NCBI RefSeq assembly: GCF_009649815.1
Contig: NZ_WJIC01000005.1
Coordinates: forward strand, 186,001-250,000
DNA from: Nocardia sp. SYP-A9097
GTDB taxonomy: Bacteria > Actinomycetota > Actinomycetes > Mycobacteriales > Mycobacteriaceae
Reading direction: 5' to 3'
DNA length: 64,000 nucleotides
Both the position numbers and the translations under genes were made by a program. The notes beneath the pieces were generated by a model. That model saw only the letters and a list, made by a program, of their open reading frames with translations, did no database searches and was not told the DNA's origin. Below, one piece after another: positions 34,666 through 44,759 of this stretch; positions within the stretch are counted from its first letter, which is position 1, and each line of letters starts with the position of its first letter.

Positions 34666-36150
34666 ATGAGCAGCACGCCCGAGCACGTCGATGTGCTCAT
34701 TGTCGGCGCGGGTCTGTCCGGTATCGGGGCCGCCCATCATCTGCAGACCGCGTTCCCATGGCGCACGTACGCGATCCTGGAGATGCGCGATGGTATCGGC
34801 GGCACCTGGGATCTGTTCCGCTACCCGGGGATTCGCTCCGACTCCGATATGTTCACCCTCGGCTACCGCTTCCGGCCGTGGCTGGGGGACAAGGCCCTTG
34901 CCGACGGGGGTTCGATTCTGGAATATGTCCGCGATACCGCCGCGGAGGCGGGGATCGACAAGCACATTCGGTATCGGCATCGGGTGCTACGTGCGGAGTG
35001 GTCGACCGCGGACGAGCGCTGGACGGTGACCGCCGAACACGACGGTGAGACGGTGAGCATTACCGCCAACTTCCTGTTCAGCTGCTCGGGCTACTACCGG
35101 TACGACGAGGGATACACGCCGGAATTCGCTGGGACGGATCGCTTCTCGGGGCCGATCGTGCATCCGCAGCAATGGCCCGAACAACTGGATGTGGCGGGCA
35201 AGCGGGTCGTCATCATCGGTTCGGGCGCGACCGCGGTAACTCTCGGTCCGGCGCTGGCGGATCAGGGCGCGCACGTGGTCATGTTGCAGCGCTCACCCTC
35301 CTACATTATTTCCATGCCCGCCCGCGATGCCTTCGCGGACCGGGCGCGGCGCATTCTGCCCACCAAGGCCGCCTATGCGCTGGCCCGCGCCAAGAATGTC
35401 GGGCTGAGCACCGCCATGTATCAGATCTCGCAGCGCTACCCCAAGCGGATGCGCGCATGGATATTCGAGCTCCAGAAGCGTTGGCTGCCTGCGGGTTACG
35501 ATATTCAGACGCATTTCAATCCCAGCTACAAGCCCTGGGATCAGCGGCTGTGCCTGGTGCCCAACGGTGATCTGTTCCGCGCCATCCGCCAGGACAAACT
35601 GGAGATGGTCACGGATCGGATCGAGACCTTCACCGAATCCGGTCTGAAATTGGAGTCCGGGGGCGAGCTCGACGCCGACATCATCATCACCGCAACGGGA
35701 TTGAACCTGATTGCCTTCGGTGGACTGGAACTGACCGTGGACGGTGAGAAGGTCGAACTCCCGAATGCCATGGCGTACAAGGCCATGATGCTCTCGGAGG
35801 TGCCGAACTTCGCGTTCATCATCGGCTATACCAATGCCTCTTGGACGCTCAAGGCAGACCTGGTGTGCGAGTACGTGGTTCGCCTACTGCGGCATATGGA
35901 TTCGAACGGCTACGCCAAGGCCACACCCGTCCGCGATCCCTCCGTGGGCACCGCGCCCTTCCTGGACTTCCAGCCCGGCTATGTGCTGCGCGCCCTGGAC
36001 CGGCTCCCCAAACAGGGCGATCGCGCACCGTGGCGACTGCGTCAGAACTATCTGCGCGACCTGCCCATGCTGCGCTACGGCAAGATCGTCGACCCGGCCA
36101 TGCGCTTCGAACGCGCCGGTGAATCGGCACGAATCACCAGCGGGCAGTAG
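34666..36150 (+). CDS. ethA: EthA/EtaA-like flavin-containing Baeyer-Villiger monooxygenase
   Basis: This FAD- and NADPH-dependent monooxygenase oxidises ketones to esters and S-oxygenates thioamides; the M. tuberculosis homolog activates ethionamide. The 494-residue product shows FAD motif VLIVGAGLSGIGAAHHLQ, GGTWDLFRYPGIRSDSDM, CSGYYRYDEGYTPEFAGTD, NADPH motif VVIIGSGATAVTLGPALA, WDQRLCLVPNGDLF and ITATGLNL, all strongly EthA-like. The start at 34666 has GGGAGG 7 bp upstream (the earlier ATG at 34651 lacks one). It follows a hydrolase on the same strand. No EthR-like regulator is adjacent. Confidence 0.93.
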   Translation: MSSTPEHVDVLIVGAGLSGIGAAHHLQTAFPWRTYAILEMRDGIGGTWDLFRYPGIRSDSDMFTLGYRFRPWLGDKALADGGSILEYVRDTAAEAGIDKHIRYRHRVLRAEWSTADERWTVTAEHDGETVSITANFLFSCSGYYRYDEGYTPEFAGTDRFSGPIVHPQQWPEQLDVAGKRVVIIGSGATAVTLGPALADQGAHVVMLQRSPSYIISMPARDAFADRARRILPTKAAYALARAKNVGLSTAMYQISQRYPKRMRAWIFELQKRWLPAGYDIQTHFNPSYKPWDQRLCLVPNGDLFRAIRQDKLEMVTDRIETFTESGLKLESGGELDADIIITATGLNLIAFGGLELTVDGEKVELPNAMAYKAMMLSEVPNFAFIIGYTNASWTLKADLVCEYVVRLLRHMDSNGYAKATPVRDPSVGTAPFLDFQPGYVLRALDRLPKQGDRAPWRLRQNYLRDLPMLRYGKIVDPAMRFERAGESARITSGQ

Positions 36151-36155
36151 GGCTT

Positions 36156-36926
36156 TCAGCGCCCGAAGACACCTTCGAGGCGATTGCGTGAGCCCGGATG
36201 CACCAGCCGGGCCACGCTGACCAGGCCGTGCTCGGACCAGGTGCGGCGGCGAATGAGCAGGCACGGTTCCCCGCGGTCGATCCCGAGCAGGCGGCACTCG
36301 TCGGTGCTGCCGAGCACCGCCTCCACCATGTGCTCGCCCCGCACCAGCGGCGCGACCCGGCTCAAATAGTCATTGGGCGTGGTGGTTACGAAGTCCTGCT
36401 CCAAATAGCCCGGGGCCTCGGCGGGATTCACATACCGGTCCTCGACCTGGATCGGGGTGTCGTCCTCGAAATGCACCAGCACCGAATGAAAAGCCTTGGT
36501 GCCGATGGAATCGCGTAGGAACGGCTGGGTGCCGTCGATCTTCTCGTCGCGCACCAGAATCACCTCGGTGCGATGCCGGTGCCCGCGCTGCTGGATCTCA
36601 TCGGCGATATTGCGCACCTCGAACAGCGGCGACGAGCCCTTGGTGGCGGCCACGAAGGTGCCCACGCCCATCATGCGCACGATCAGACCCTCGGCGGTGA
36701 GCTCGCGCAACGCCCGATTGATGGTCATGCGGGAGAGTCCGAGCGCGGCCACGAACTGATGCTCGGACGGCAGTTGATCGCCTTCGGTCCAGCGCCCTGA
36801 ACGCACCTGCGCGATGACCAACTGCTTGACCCGTTCGTACGCGGGTACCGAATCGCCCCCCGCCTCGGCGAACAGTGCCGCGAGAGAGGTCTCGCCCGAG
36901 CTGTTCGATCCCGCGACCGTTGCCAT
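36156..36926 (-). CDS. hutC: HutC-like GntR-family regulator of histidine utilisation
   Basis: This GntR/HutC repressor is expected to respond to urocanate. Its 256 residues have a winged helix-turn-helix (YERVKQLVIAQVRSGRWTEG, LPSEHQFVAALGLSRMTINR, LTAEGLIVRMMGVGTFV) followed by a UTRA ligand domain (VEDRYVNPAEAPGYLEQDF, LLIRRRTWSEHGLVSVARL). An in-frame ATG at 36953 is possible, but 36926 has GGGAG upstream. It is divergent from hutU, and a perfect inverted repeat lies between them. The 3' end is convergent with ethA, 6 bp apart. Confidence 0.9.
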   Translation of the reverse strand: MATVAGSNSSGETSLAALFAEAGGDSVPAYERVKQLVIAQVRSGRWTEGDQLPSEHQFVAALGLSRMTINRALRELTAEGLIVRMMGVGTFVAATKGSSPLFEVRNIADEIQQRGHRHRTEVILVRDEKIDGTQPFLRDSIGTKAFHSVLVHFEDDTPIQVEDRYVNPAEAPGYLEQDFVTTTPNDYLSRVAPLVRGEHMVEAVLGSTDECRLLGIDRGEPCLLIRRRTWSEHGLVSVARLVHPGSRNRLEGVFGR

Positions 36927-36996
36927 CCCCGCCGTACTCCCTACCGAGTCCATCGTTCCGAGCCTGCAGCCTACCGGCCCGGATGGGCTCATTTTG

Positions 36997-37026
36997 ACAG
37001 TTGTATAGACAGGACTATACAACTGT
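36997..37026. promoter_or_regulatory. HutC operator candidate
   Basis: Perfect 12-bp arms ACAGTTGTATAG (36997-37008) and CTATACAACTGT (37015-37026) are separated by ACAGGA. The core TTGTATAGACA resembles known HutC sites in other bacteria. It lies midway between hutC and hutU, so one dimer can control both directions. Confidence 0.8.
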
Positions 37027-37086
37027 TGCAGAATGCGATCCAGCACACATTCACTGCTGAGCGCGAACGGAGTCACGGAGGTACCC

Positions 37087-38763
37087 ATGGACATCACTTC
37101 ACCCGGGCACGAGGCCCGACCGGTGCGCGCCCCGCGCGGCCCCGAGCTGACCACGCTCGGCTGGCAGCAGGAGGGCGCGCTGCGCATGCTCATGAACAAT
37201 CTCGATCCCGAGGTCGCCGAGCATCCGGACGCCTTGGTCGTCTACGGCGGCACCGGTCGGGCCGCGCGCTCCTGGGCCGCCTTCGACGCCATGGTCGCGA
37301 CCCTGAAGACATTGAAGAACGACGAGACCATGCTGGTGCAGTCCGGTAAGCCGGTCGGCGTCTTCCGCACCAACGAGTGGGCTCCCCGCGTCCTCATCGC
37401 CAACTCCAATCTCGTTGGCGACTGGGCGAACTGGGAGGAATTCCGCCGCCTGGAGGAGCTCGGGCTCACCATGTACGGGCAGATGACCGCCGGATCGTGG
37501 ATCTACATCGGTACCCAGGGCATTCTGCAGGGCACCTATGAGACCTTCGGTGCGGTGGCGCGCAAGCGATTCGGCGGGACTCTTGCCGGAACCATCACTC
37601 TCACAGCGGGTCTCGGCGGAATGGGTGGTGCGCAGCCACTGGCGGTCACCATGAACGAGGGTGTGGCCATCTGCGTCGACTGCGATGTCACGCGTATCGA
37701 TCGGCGGATCAAGCACAAGTACCTGGATGTGAAGGCCGACAACCTCGATCACGCTCTGGAGTTGGCGATCGCGGCCCGCGATGCGAAGCGTCCGCTGTCC
37801 ATCGGCGTGGAAGGCAATGCGGCCGAGGTGTTTCCGGCGCTGCTCGAGCGCGAAGTGCCCATCGATATCGTCACCGACCAGACCTCCGCGCACGATCCCC
37901 TCGCCTACCTGCCCCTCGGCGTCGACTTCGGCGATATGAAGACCATGTCCGAGAAGGACCCGGTGTGGTTCACCGAGCAGGCCCAGCTGTCCATGGCCGC
38001 GCATGTGAAGGCCATGGTCGGGTTCCTGGATCGCGGCGTCGAGGTCTTCGACTACGGCAACTCCATTCGCGATGAGGCCCGCAAGGGCGGCTACGACCGC
38101 GCCTTCGACTTCCCCGGCTTCGTACCGGCGTACATTCGCCCGCTCTTCGAGGAGGGCCTGGGCCCGTTCCGCTGGGCCGCGCTGTCCGGTGATCCGGCCG
38201 ATATCGCCGCCACCGACAAGGCGATCCTCGAATTGTTCCCGGACAACGAGCATTTGAAGCGCTGGATCACCTTGGCGGGGGAGAAGGTCGCCTTCGAGGG
38301 TCTGCCCGCACGCATCTGCTGGCTCGGCTACGGCGAACGGCACCTGGCCGGACTCAAATTCAATGAAATGGTCGCCAGCGGTGAACTTTCCGCGCCCGTC
38401 GCCATCGGCCGCGATCACCTGGACTCCGGTTCGGTGGCCTCGCCGTACCGCGAGACCGAATCCATGCGCGACGGCTCCGACGCGATTGCCGACTGGCCGC
38501 TGCTGAACGCCCTGCTCAATACCGCCTCCGGTGCGTCCTGGGTATCGCTGCACCACGGCGGCGGTGTCGGTATGGGCCGGTCCATCCATGCCGGCCAGGT
38601 CGTCATCGCCGACGGCACCGAACTCGCGGCCCGCAAGATCGAGGCGGTGCTGACCAACGATCCGGGCATGGGTGTCATTCGGCACGCCGATGCCGGATAC
38701 GAGCACGCCATCGAGACGGCTTCCACCCGCGGAGTCCGTATTCCCATGTCCGAGAATCAGTAA
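37087..38763 (+). CDS. hutU: Urocanate hydratase
   Basis: Urocanate hydratase is the second step of histidine degradation: urocanate plus water to 4-imidazolone-5-propionate with tightly bound NAD+. The 558-residue product has [20 protein letters not shown], the NAD-binding [50 protein letters not shown] and [12 protein letters not shown] with the active-site Cys, and [15 protein letters not shown] near the end. The ATG at 37087 follows GGAGG; the earlier frame start at 37033 overlaps the operator region. Confidence 0.97.
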   Translation: MDITSPGHEARPVRAPRGPELTTLGWQQEGALRMLMNNLDPEVAEHPDALVVYGGTGRAARSWAAFDAMVATLKTLKNDETMLVQSGKPVGVFRTNEWAPRVLIANSNLVGDWANWEEFRRLEELGLTMYGQMTAGSWIYIGTQGILQGTYETFGAVARKRFGGTLAGTITLTAGLGGMGGAQPLAVTMNEGVAICVDCDVTRIDRRIKHKYLDVKADNLDHALELAIAARDAKRPLSIGVEGNAAEVFPALLEREVPIDIVTDQTSAHDPLAYLPLGVDFGDMKTMSEKDPVWFTEQAQLSMAAHVKAMVGFLDRGVEVFDYGNSIRDEARKGGYDRAFDFPGFVPAYIRPLFEEGLGPFRWAALSGDPADIAATDKAILELFPDNEHLKRWITLAGEKVAFEGLPARICWLGYGERHLAGLKFNEMVASGELSAPVAIGRDHLDSGSVASPYRETESMRDGSDAIADWPLLNALLNTASGASWVSLHHGGGVGMGRSIHAGQVVIADGTELAARKIEAVLTNDPGMGVIRHADAGYEHAIETASTRGVRIPMSENQ

Positions 38764-38801
38764 CCGATCCACCGCGGTCTACAAGCAGGAAGGCCGAGAC
38801 C

Positions 38802-40232
38802 ATGACGCACGACGGTCCCGCCGAGGTAGTACTCACCCCCGAACGCCACACCATCGATGTCATTCCGGATTCGGAACGGCACGGTAGCCCGCGCAGCCAG
38901 TTCACGCTGTGGTTCGGTGCGAATATGCAGATCACCGCGATTGTCGACGGCGCGCTGGCGGTTATTTTCGGAGCCGACGCGCTGTGGGCCATTATCGGCC
39001 TGCTCATCGGCAATGTGGCCGGTGGCGCGGTCATGGCGCTGCACTCCGCGCAGGGCCCGAAACTGGGTCTGCCGCAGATGATTTCCAGTCGTGCGCAATT
39101 CGGTGTGCGCGGTGCGGTACTGCCGCTGTTGCTCGCGATTCTCATGTATCTGGGATTCGCGGCGACCGGTACGGTGCTGGCCGGACAAGCTGTGGCCAAG
39201 GTGCTGCATATAGACAATCCCGAATTGGGCATGGTCATTTTCGGGGCGCTCACCGCATTGATCGCGGTCACCGGGTACAAGCTCATTCATATTGTGGGCC
39301 GGATCGCGACCGTGGTCGGCATTATCGGATTCAGTTATCTGGCAATCCGTTTGTTCGCCGAATACGATGTGACCGCGCAACTCGGGGTCAAGGGTTTCGA
39401 GACCGCTACCTTCCTGCTGGCGGTCGCGCTCGGTGCGAGCTGGCAGCTGACCTTCGGACCGTATGTGGCCGATTACTCGCGCTACCTGCCGCGTTCCACC
39501 AGTGACCGGGCGACCTTCTGGTCCACCTTCGCCGGCACCGTGATCGGCTCGCAGTGGTCCATGACCTTCGGTGCGCTCATCGCGGCGGTGGCGAGCAAAT
39601 CGTTCATGAAGGATCAGGTCGGATTCATCGGTGATCTCGCCGGTCCGGCGGCGGTCGCGGTGCTCATCTATCTGGTGATCGTCACCGGAAAGCTGACTGT
39701 GAATGTGCTCAATGCGTACGGTGGTTTCATGTCGATCCTCACCACGGTGACGGCTTTCGAAGGGCGCTCGCGCATTTCGACCTTGGCGCGCAGCCTCTAC
39801 ATTATCGGCTTCACCACCGTCGCCACGCTGATCGCCATTGCCGCCAGCGCGGACTTCCTGGCCAATTTCAAGAATTTCGTGCTCGCGTTGCTCATGGTTT
39901 TCACGCCGTGGAGTGCGATCAATCTGATCGACTACTACCTGATCTCCAAGGAGCGCATCGACATTCCCGCGCTCTACGACGCCAATGGACGGTATGGCGC
40001 GTGGAATGTGCCCGCCCTGGCGTGCTACTTCACCGGTGTACTGGTGCAGATTCCCTTCCTGGCGACCAAGCTCTACACCGGACCGATTACCGACATGCTC
40101 GGCGGCGCGGATATCTCGTGGATCGTCGGCATTGTGGTGACGGCCGGGCTGTACTACCCGATCGCCAAGCGCACCGCGAATCCGCCGGAACACATGATCT
40201 ACCCGCCGGACACCGAAATGGCCCGAGCCTGA
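38802..40232 (+). CDS. NCS1-family (purine-cytosine permease-like) transporter
   Basis: This 476-residue secondary transporter has about 12 transmembrane helices and belongs to the nucleobase:cation symporter-1 group: the N-terminal [36 protein letters not shown] and [20 protein letters not shown] are characteristic. In hut clusters of actinobacteria and pseudomonads, such permeases probably import histidine, urocanate or related imidazoles instead of cytosine. It lies 38 bp after hutU and 13 bp before hutI, so it is an internal cistron of the operon. Confidence 0.88.
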   Translation: MTHDGPAEVVLTPERHTIDVIPDSERHGSPRSQFTLWFGANMQITAIVDGALAVIFGADALWAIIGLLIGNVAGGAVMALHSAQGPKLGLPQMISSRAQFGVRGAVLPLLLAILMYLGFAATGTVLAGQAVAKVLHIDNPELGMVIFGALTALIAVTGYKLIHIVGRIATVVGIIGFSYLAIRLFAEYDVTAQLGVKGFETATFLLAVALGASWQLTFGPYVADYSRYLPRSTSDRATFWSTFAGTVIGSQWSMTFGALIAAVASKSFMKDQVGFIGDLAGPAAVAVLIYLVIVTGKLTVNVLNAYGGFMSILTTVTAFEGRSRISTLARSLYIIGFTTVATLIAIAASADFLANFKNFVLALLMVFTPWSAINLIDYYLISKERIDIPALYDANGRYGAWNVPALACYFTGVLVQIPFLATKLYTGPITDMLGGADISWIVGIVVTAGLYYPIAKRTANPPEHMIYPPDTEMARA

Positions 40233-40245
40233 AAGGAATTCGATC

Positions 40246-41430
40246 GTGACCAGCCTGGTCATCACGAATATCGGAACCCTCGTCACCAATGATCCGCAGC
40301 TCGGCGAGGGACAGCTCGGAGTGCGCCGGAACGCCGGCATCGCCTTCGCCGACGGGCGGGTGGCGTGGGTCGGCGACAGCGCGGATGCGCCCGCCGCCGA
40401 CCGCGGAGCCGACCTCGGCGGCCGGGCACTACTGCCCGGATTCGTGGAGAGCCACTCGCACCTGGTGTTCGCCGGAGAGCGGGCCGAGGAATTCGCGGCA
40501 CGTATGACCGGAACCCCTTACACCGCAGGCGGAATCCGCACGACTATCGAGGCCACCCGAGCCGCCGATGAGGGGCAGCTCGAAGCCAATGTGCGGCGAC
40601 TGCTCGCCGAGGCACTGCGCTCCGGCAGCACTACGGTGGAGTGCAAGACCGGGTATGGGCAGAGCACCCGCGATGAGCTGCGCAGTGCGCAGGTCGCGGG
40701 ACGGTTCACCGATGAGGTCACGCTCTTGGCGGCGCATGTGCCGCCGCCCGAGTACGCCGGGCGCGCGGACGACTATGTGGCCATGGTGTGTGACGAGATG
40801 ATCGCAGCCTGTGCGCCGCACGCCAAATGGATCGACGTGTTCTGTGAACGCGGGGCATTCGACGAGGAGCAGTCGCGAGCGGTGCTGAAAGCCGGTGTGG
40901 CGCATGGGCTCATCCCGCGCGTGCACGGCAATCAGCTCGGGCAGGGGCCGGGCGTGCGGCTGGCCGTGGAGATGGGCGCGGCATCGGTGGATCACGTCAC
41001 GTATGTGAACTCCGGCGATATCGACGCGCTGGCAAGCGGTTCCACGGTGGCGACACTGCTGCCGGGTGCGGATTTCTGCACGCGGAACGCCTATCCGGAT
41101 GCGCGGGCGCTGTTGGATGCCGGGGTCACGGTGGCATTGGGCGCGGATTGCAATCCCGGTACCTGCTACACCACCAGCCTGCCGTTCTGTATCGCACTCG
41201 CTGTCCGCGAAATGCATATGACGCCGGCGGAAGCCGTGTGGTCGGCGACCCTGGGTGGTGCGAAGGCATTGCGGCGCAATGACATCGGCTGGCTGGGTGT
41301 GGGGGCGCGGGCCGATGCCATTGCCCTGGACGCACCTTCGTACCTGCACCTGGCCTACCGGCCGGGTGTCGCCCTGGTGCGTGAAGTGTTCAAGGACGGC
41401 GTGCTGGTCACCCCGGGAGTCGCCGTATGA
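40246..41430 (+). CDS. hutI: Imidazolonepropionase
   Basis: Imidazolonepropionase hydrolyses imidazolonepropionate to N-formimino-glutamate. The 394-residue metal-dependent amidohydrolase has the His-x-His pair in [30 protein letters not shown], the third ligand in [27 protein letters not shown], and [20 protein letters not shown] with the last metal Asp. GTG at 40246 follows GAAAGG. Its stop overlaps the hutG start (ATGA). Confidence 0.96.
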   Translation: MTSLVITNIGTLVTNDPQLGEGQLGVRRNAGIAFADGRVAWVGDSADAPAADRGADLGGRALLPGFVESHSHLVFAGERAEEFAARMTGTPYTAGGIRTTIEATRAADEGQLEANVRRLLAEALRSGSTTVECKTGYGQSTRDELRSAQVAGRFTDEVTLLAAHVPPPEYAGRADDYVAMVCDEMIAACAPHAKWIDVFCERGAFDEEQSRAVLKAGVAHGLIPRVHGNQLGQGPGVRLAVEMGAASVDHVTYVNSGDIDALASGSTVATLLPGADFCTRNAYPDARALLDAGVTVALGADCNPGTCYTTSLPFCIALAVREMHMTPAEAVWSATLGGAKALRRNDIGWLGVGARADAIALDAPSYLHLAYRPGVALVREVFKDGVLVTPGVAV

Positions 41431-42410
41431 GCGCCGAGATTCGGGTCGATATCCCGCCCGCACCTTGGACCGGGCGCAACGACGGCGATGCGCCCGAACA
41501 TCTGCGGTGGCATCAGGCTGTTCGGCCGTATGACCCCGAAGCCTCCGAGAGTCGTGGTGTGCTCATAGGTTTCGCCAGTGACGAGGGCGTGCGACGCAAC
41601 AAGGGCCGGCAGGGTGCGGCGGCGGGTCCGGCTGCCCTGCGGGCCGCCTTGGCATCGATGGCGCTGTCGGAGCCCGTCCTGCTGGAGGACGCCGGAACCG
41701 TCGCGGTGACCGATTCGAATTTGGAGGGCGGACAGGAGCGGCTGGGGAATGCCGTTGCCGTGGCCATTGATTCGGGACGACTGCCCGTGGTTCTCGGTGG
41801 CGGGCATGAGGTCGCGTACGGCACCTACCTCGGTGTGGCGGCCGCACAGGCGCGACAGGCTCGCCCGCGTCTCGGAATCCTCAATCTGGACGCACATTTC
41901 GATCTGCGGGATGAGGCGGTGCCGAGTTCCGGTACGCCCTTCCGGCAGATCCTCGAAGCCGAGCGGGCGGCGGGCACCTCGGTTCGGTATGACGTGCTCG
42001 GTATCAGTCAGCCGAGCAATACCCGCGCGTTGTTCGATACCGCGGATCGTCTGGACGTGCACTATCTACTCGACGATCGCTGCGGCCCAACCGATTACGC
42101 GATGGTCGACGCGTTCGTCGCGGACCTCCTGGATGCGGTCGACATGCTCTATCTGACCATCGACCTCGATGTGCTCCCGGCAGCGGTCGCGCCGGGGGTG
42201 AGTGCGCCTGCCGCGTATGGCGTTCCGCTGGAGACCATTCAGCGGGTGTGTGATCGGGTGGCGGCCGGCGGGAAGCTGGTGGCGGTGGATGTCGCCGAGC
42301 TCAATCCCGGGTTGGACGTGGACAATCGGACGGCGCGGACTGCCGCCCGGCTCATACACCGACTCGTTTGCGCTCGCGCGGTGCCAGGACGCACAGCAGT
42401 GCGACGATAA
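41427..42410 (+). CDS. hutG: Formimidoylglutamase (arginase/agmatinase family)
   Basis: This binuclear manganese hydrolase splits formiminoglutamate to glutamate and formamide, independently of folate. The 327-residue product has [36 protein letters not shown] and [20 protein letters not shown], the three arginase-family metal motifs, plus [15 protein letters not shown]. It closes the operon. The tail overlaps the convergent membrane-protein gene by 59 bp. Because HutG frees formamide directly, the folate-type cyclodeaminase at 52.6 kb is not needed for this pathway. Confidence 0.93.
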   Translation: MSAEIRVDIPPAPWTGRNDGDAPEHLRWHQAVRPYDPEASESRGVLIGFASDEGVRRNKGRQGAAAGPAALRAALASMALSEPVLLEDAGTVAVTDSNLEGGQERLGNAVAVAIDSGRLPVVLGGGHEVAYGTYLGVAAAQARQARPRLGILNLDAHFDLRDEAVPSSGTPFRQILEAERAAGTSVRYDVLGISQPSNTRALFDTADRLDVHYLLDDRCGPTDYAMVDAFVADLLDAVDMLYLTIDLDVLPAAVAPGVSAPAAYGVPLETIQRVCDRVAAGGKLVAVDVAELNPGLDVDNRTARTAARLIHRLVCARAVPGRTAVRR

Positions 42411-42804
42411 GGCCGCCGCCCACCAGGTATAGGCCCCAGCTGCCGTTGAGCAGGTCGCTGTAGTCGTGGCGGAGTTGGTCGTCGAAGTTCTGGTCGAGTC
42501 GCCAGGTGAGTACGCCGAGACCGGCGAGACCTACCAGGACGCCGAGCGTGCCCAGCGTGCGTGAGCCGACCAGGGCGGCAAGCAGAATGGCGGCGGCTAC
42601 GGCCAGGAAGCCGATGGCCAGCGACACCCACAGGGTGACGGATTGATGGCCCAATTGGTCGAGGGATTGGCCGTCCGGGAAGCCGTTCCTGAGGTTGTCG
42701 AAGCTGATGTGCTGGGGTTTCAGGTGGTCCAGGAGGGGGCCGAAGGTGCCGACTGCTATCGCTATGGCGCTGGCGAAGAGCAGTAGGTGTACCGAGGTTC
42801 GCAT
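42352..42804 (-). CDS. Small integral membrane protein, unknown function
   Basis: The 150-residue protein has four predicted helices: LLLFASAIAIAVGTFGPLL, TLWVSLAIGFLAVAAAILLA, LGTLGVLVGLAGLGVLTWRL and [16 protein letters not shown], joined by polar loops (FPDGQSLDQLG). It resembles uncharacterised actinobacterial membrane proteins. GTGGAG lies upstream of the ATG. The C-terminal RERKRVGV overlaps the hutG 3' end in the opposite direction, an arrangement likely to limit read-through expression. Confidence 0.7.
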   Translation of the reverse strand: MRTSVHLLLFASAIAIAVGTFGPLLDHLKPQHISFDNLRNGFPDGQSLDQLGHQSVTLWVSLAIGFLAVAAAILLAALVGSRTLGTLGVLVGLAGLGVLTWRLDQNFDDQLRHDYSDLLNGSWGLYLVGGGLIVALLCVLAPRERKRVGV

Positions 42805-42835
42805 GTCTCCACGGTAGGGGTTTTCGGGCGGGAGT

Positions 42836-42945
42836 GGGGGAAAAGGTCAAGAGAATAAAAGAACAAAAAGATAAAGACGCCCGGACAAGAAGAAAAGAAG
42901 ACAAGAAAAAGACGAAGATGAAAAGAACAAGAGTCTGAATAGCTT
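42836..42945. other. Purine-rich, A-rich tract of low GC
   Basis: About 110 bases upstream of the HNH gene are almost all purine on the plus strand, made of GAA/AAGA-type blocks (for example AAGAAGAAAAGAAGACAAG). This contrasts sharply with the GC-rich surroundings. No ORF uses it with confidence. It may be the promoter or 5' leader of the HNH gene, or a nucleoid-protein binding site. Confidence 0.7.
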
Positions 42946-43001
42946 TGTGTCACAAGGGAATTCATCTGGCGGGGATAGGATTATCTCGGTAGAATAAAGC
43001 T

Positions 43002-44486
43002 ATGGAATCCGGGGGAGAAGCCGCAATCGTAGTCGCCGTTCAGGCGCTGCGGGCTGCGGCGGATGCCCTGCTCGGGGCGTCGCCCATTCCGCTGTCGGAT
43101 GATGAGTTCGCGGATGTGATGCGGGAAACCGAAAAGGTTGTGCGGCAATTGGATGCCGCGAAAATCGGATTCGTCGACGAAACTCGGCGTCGCGATTTGC
43201 ATGGCAAGGCGGATATGAAGTCCCCGGCGCTCTACCTGGAACAGTCGTTGCGGTTGTCCCGCGCTGATGCGTGCAGGAGGGTCAGGGTCGCCGAGAAGCT
43301 CGCGGTCCGTCGCATGCCGGGGCAGGTGTTGGAGCCGGAGCTGCCCATCGTCGCCGAAGCGCAACGTACGGGTGCGATTTCGGCCGACCATGTCACTCGG
43401 ATCATGCAGGCCATGGAACGCCTGCTGGGCAGCCTCGATATCGAGCTGCGAGAGGCCGCGGAGGAGCACCTCACCGAATACGCGTGCAAGGGCTGGCCGG
43501 ATGACGTGCGCAAACTGGGGGAGGACATCCTGCGCCGCGTCGATCCGGACGGCAAGCTCACCGGCGACGCCGACCGGCAGCGCATGCGCGGTATCACCGT
43601 CGGCACCCAGCGGGTGGACGGCATGTCGGCACTGATCGGCGAGATCACCCCCGACCTGCGTGCCGTTCTCGATCCGGTGCTCGCCAAGCTCGCACGCCCC
43701 GGCATGTGTAATCCCGAAGATCCCGAAAGCCCCCGCACCGCAGCGGAATCCACCGATCGCGAACGGCTGGAGGCAGCCGCCAAGCGTGACACCCGCACCG
43801 CCGCCCAGCGCAATCACGATGCGCTGCTTGCCTTCCTGCGCTACGAGGCCGATACCACCGCACTCGGCACGCATCGCGGCCTGCCCGTCTCGACGATCCT
43901 CACCATGAGCCTCACCGACCTGGAGAACCGCTCCGGAGTGGCAACCACCGCCTCCGGCGTCACCCTCTCCATCGGTGAGGCAATACAACTGGCCGCCAAC
44001 TCCACCAAGTACCTCGCCGTCTTCGACGCCGCCGGAATGCCCCTGCATCTCGGCCGCGGCGACAACCGATTGGCAAGCAAGGCACAACGTTTGGCCCTCA
44101 TCGCCGCCGAAAAGGGCTGCACCCGCCCCAATTGCACCGCCCCCGCCACCATGTCCGCCGTCCACCACGTAACCGAATGGTCCAAGGGCGGCAATACCGA
44201 CATCGAAAACCTCACCCTGGCCTGCGACAGCTGCCACGCCCTGGTCCACGACGGCCCCGGCGGCTGGAAAACGATCAAACTCGGTGCGGACAGCAAGTTT
44301 CCGGGCCGCACCGCCTGGATCGCCCCGCCCCACATCGATCCAACCGGAACACCCCAGGTGAATCACCGCCACCACCCGGGTGAGTTGATGGCCGCCACCT
44401 TATCGCGAATCCAAACCCGCAATGAGGCTGAGCGACAACGCCTGAAGGAGTGGCTCAACCGCCGCCGCTCCACCCCAACCGAATAG
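43002..44486 (+). CDS. DUF222 / 13E12-type HNH endonuclease protein
   Basis: The 494-residue protein has the DUF222 (13E12 repeat) domain typical of mycolic-acid actinobacteria (helical, from ALRAAADALLGASPIPLSDD to about residue 330), then an HNH nuclease: GCTRPNCTAPATMSAVHHVT, EWSKGGNTDIENLTLACDSC and HALVHDG. Catalytic His and the Cys pairs for structural zinc are kept. These genes are scattered in many copies and linked to mobile introns or phage-like spread; their role is unknown. A strong hairpin ends the gene. Confidence 0.88.
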   Translation: MESGGEAAIVVAVQALRAAADALLGASPIPLSDDEFADVMRETEKVVRQLDAAKIGFVDETRRRDLHGKADMKSPALYLEQSLRLSRADACRRVRVAEKLAVRRMPGQVLEPELPIVAEAQRTGAISADHVTRIMQAMERLLGSLDIELREAAEEHLTEYACKGWPDDVRKLGEDILRRVDPDGKLTGDADRQRMRGITVGTQRVDGMSALIGEITPDLRAVLDPVLAKLARPGMCNPEDPESPRTAAESTDRERLEAAAKRDTRTAAQRNHDALLAFLRYEADTTALGTHRGLPVSTILTMSLTDLENRSGVATTASGVTLSIGEAIQLAANSTKYLAVFDAAGMPLHLGRGDNRLASKAQRLALIAAEKGCTRPNCTAPATMSAVHHVTEWSKGGNTDIENLTLACDSCHALVHDGPGGWKTIKLGADSKFPGRTAWIAPPHIDPTGTPQVNHRHHPGELMAATLSRIQTRNEAERQRLKEWLNRRRSTPTE

Positions 44487-44498
44487 CCCGACACCCCC

Positions 44499-44531
44499 GT
44501 GACACCGCAGGTCCCGACCTGCCGGTGTCAC
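44499..44531 (+). terminator. Terminator of the HNH gene
   Basis: GTGACACCGCAGGTC (44499-44513) pairs with GACCTGCCGGTGTCAC (44516-44531) apart from one bulged C, a very stable hairpin just after the stop. A smaller hairpin GTCCCG-AAA-CGGGAC follows at 44585-44599. The remaining bases to 44759 show no gene. Confidence 0.75.
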
Positions 44532-44759
44532 GAGGCTTTGGGTTATCCCGCTTGAGTATTTCGGGTTCGGTCTCTTTGGGTTTTGTCCCGAAACGGGACC
44601 ACGGCCAGTCTCCCCGTCAGGTACTGCCACCTATGCACCTGATGGGGGAGCGAAAGCCGGGTACGGCACACGAGGTTCCCACACCTCTTCTTTCCGCATG
44701 CACTTCCACAACAGATCCCGGCCCGGGGAGCATCACGCCGCACGCCCCACAGGGCATCG

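Noticed and set aside
44543-44743. Possible small Cys/Arg-rich protein between the HNH and tetR genes
   Set aside because: No ribosome-binding site, antisense-like composition, and it covers terminator hairpins.
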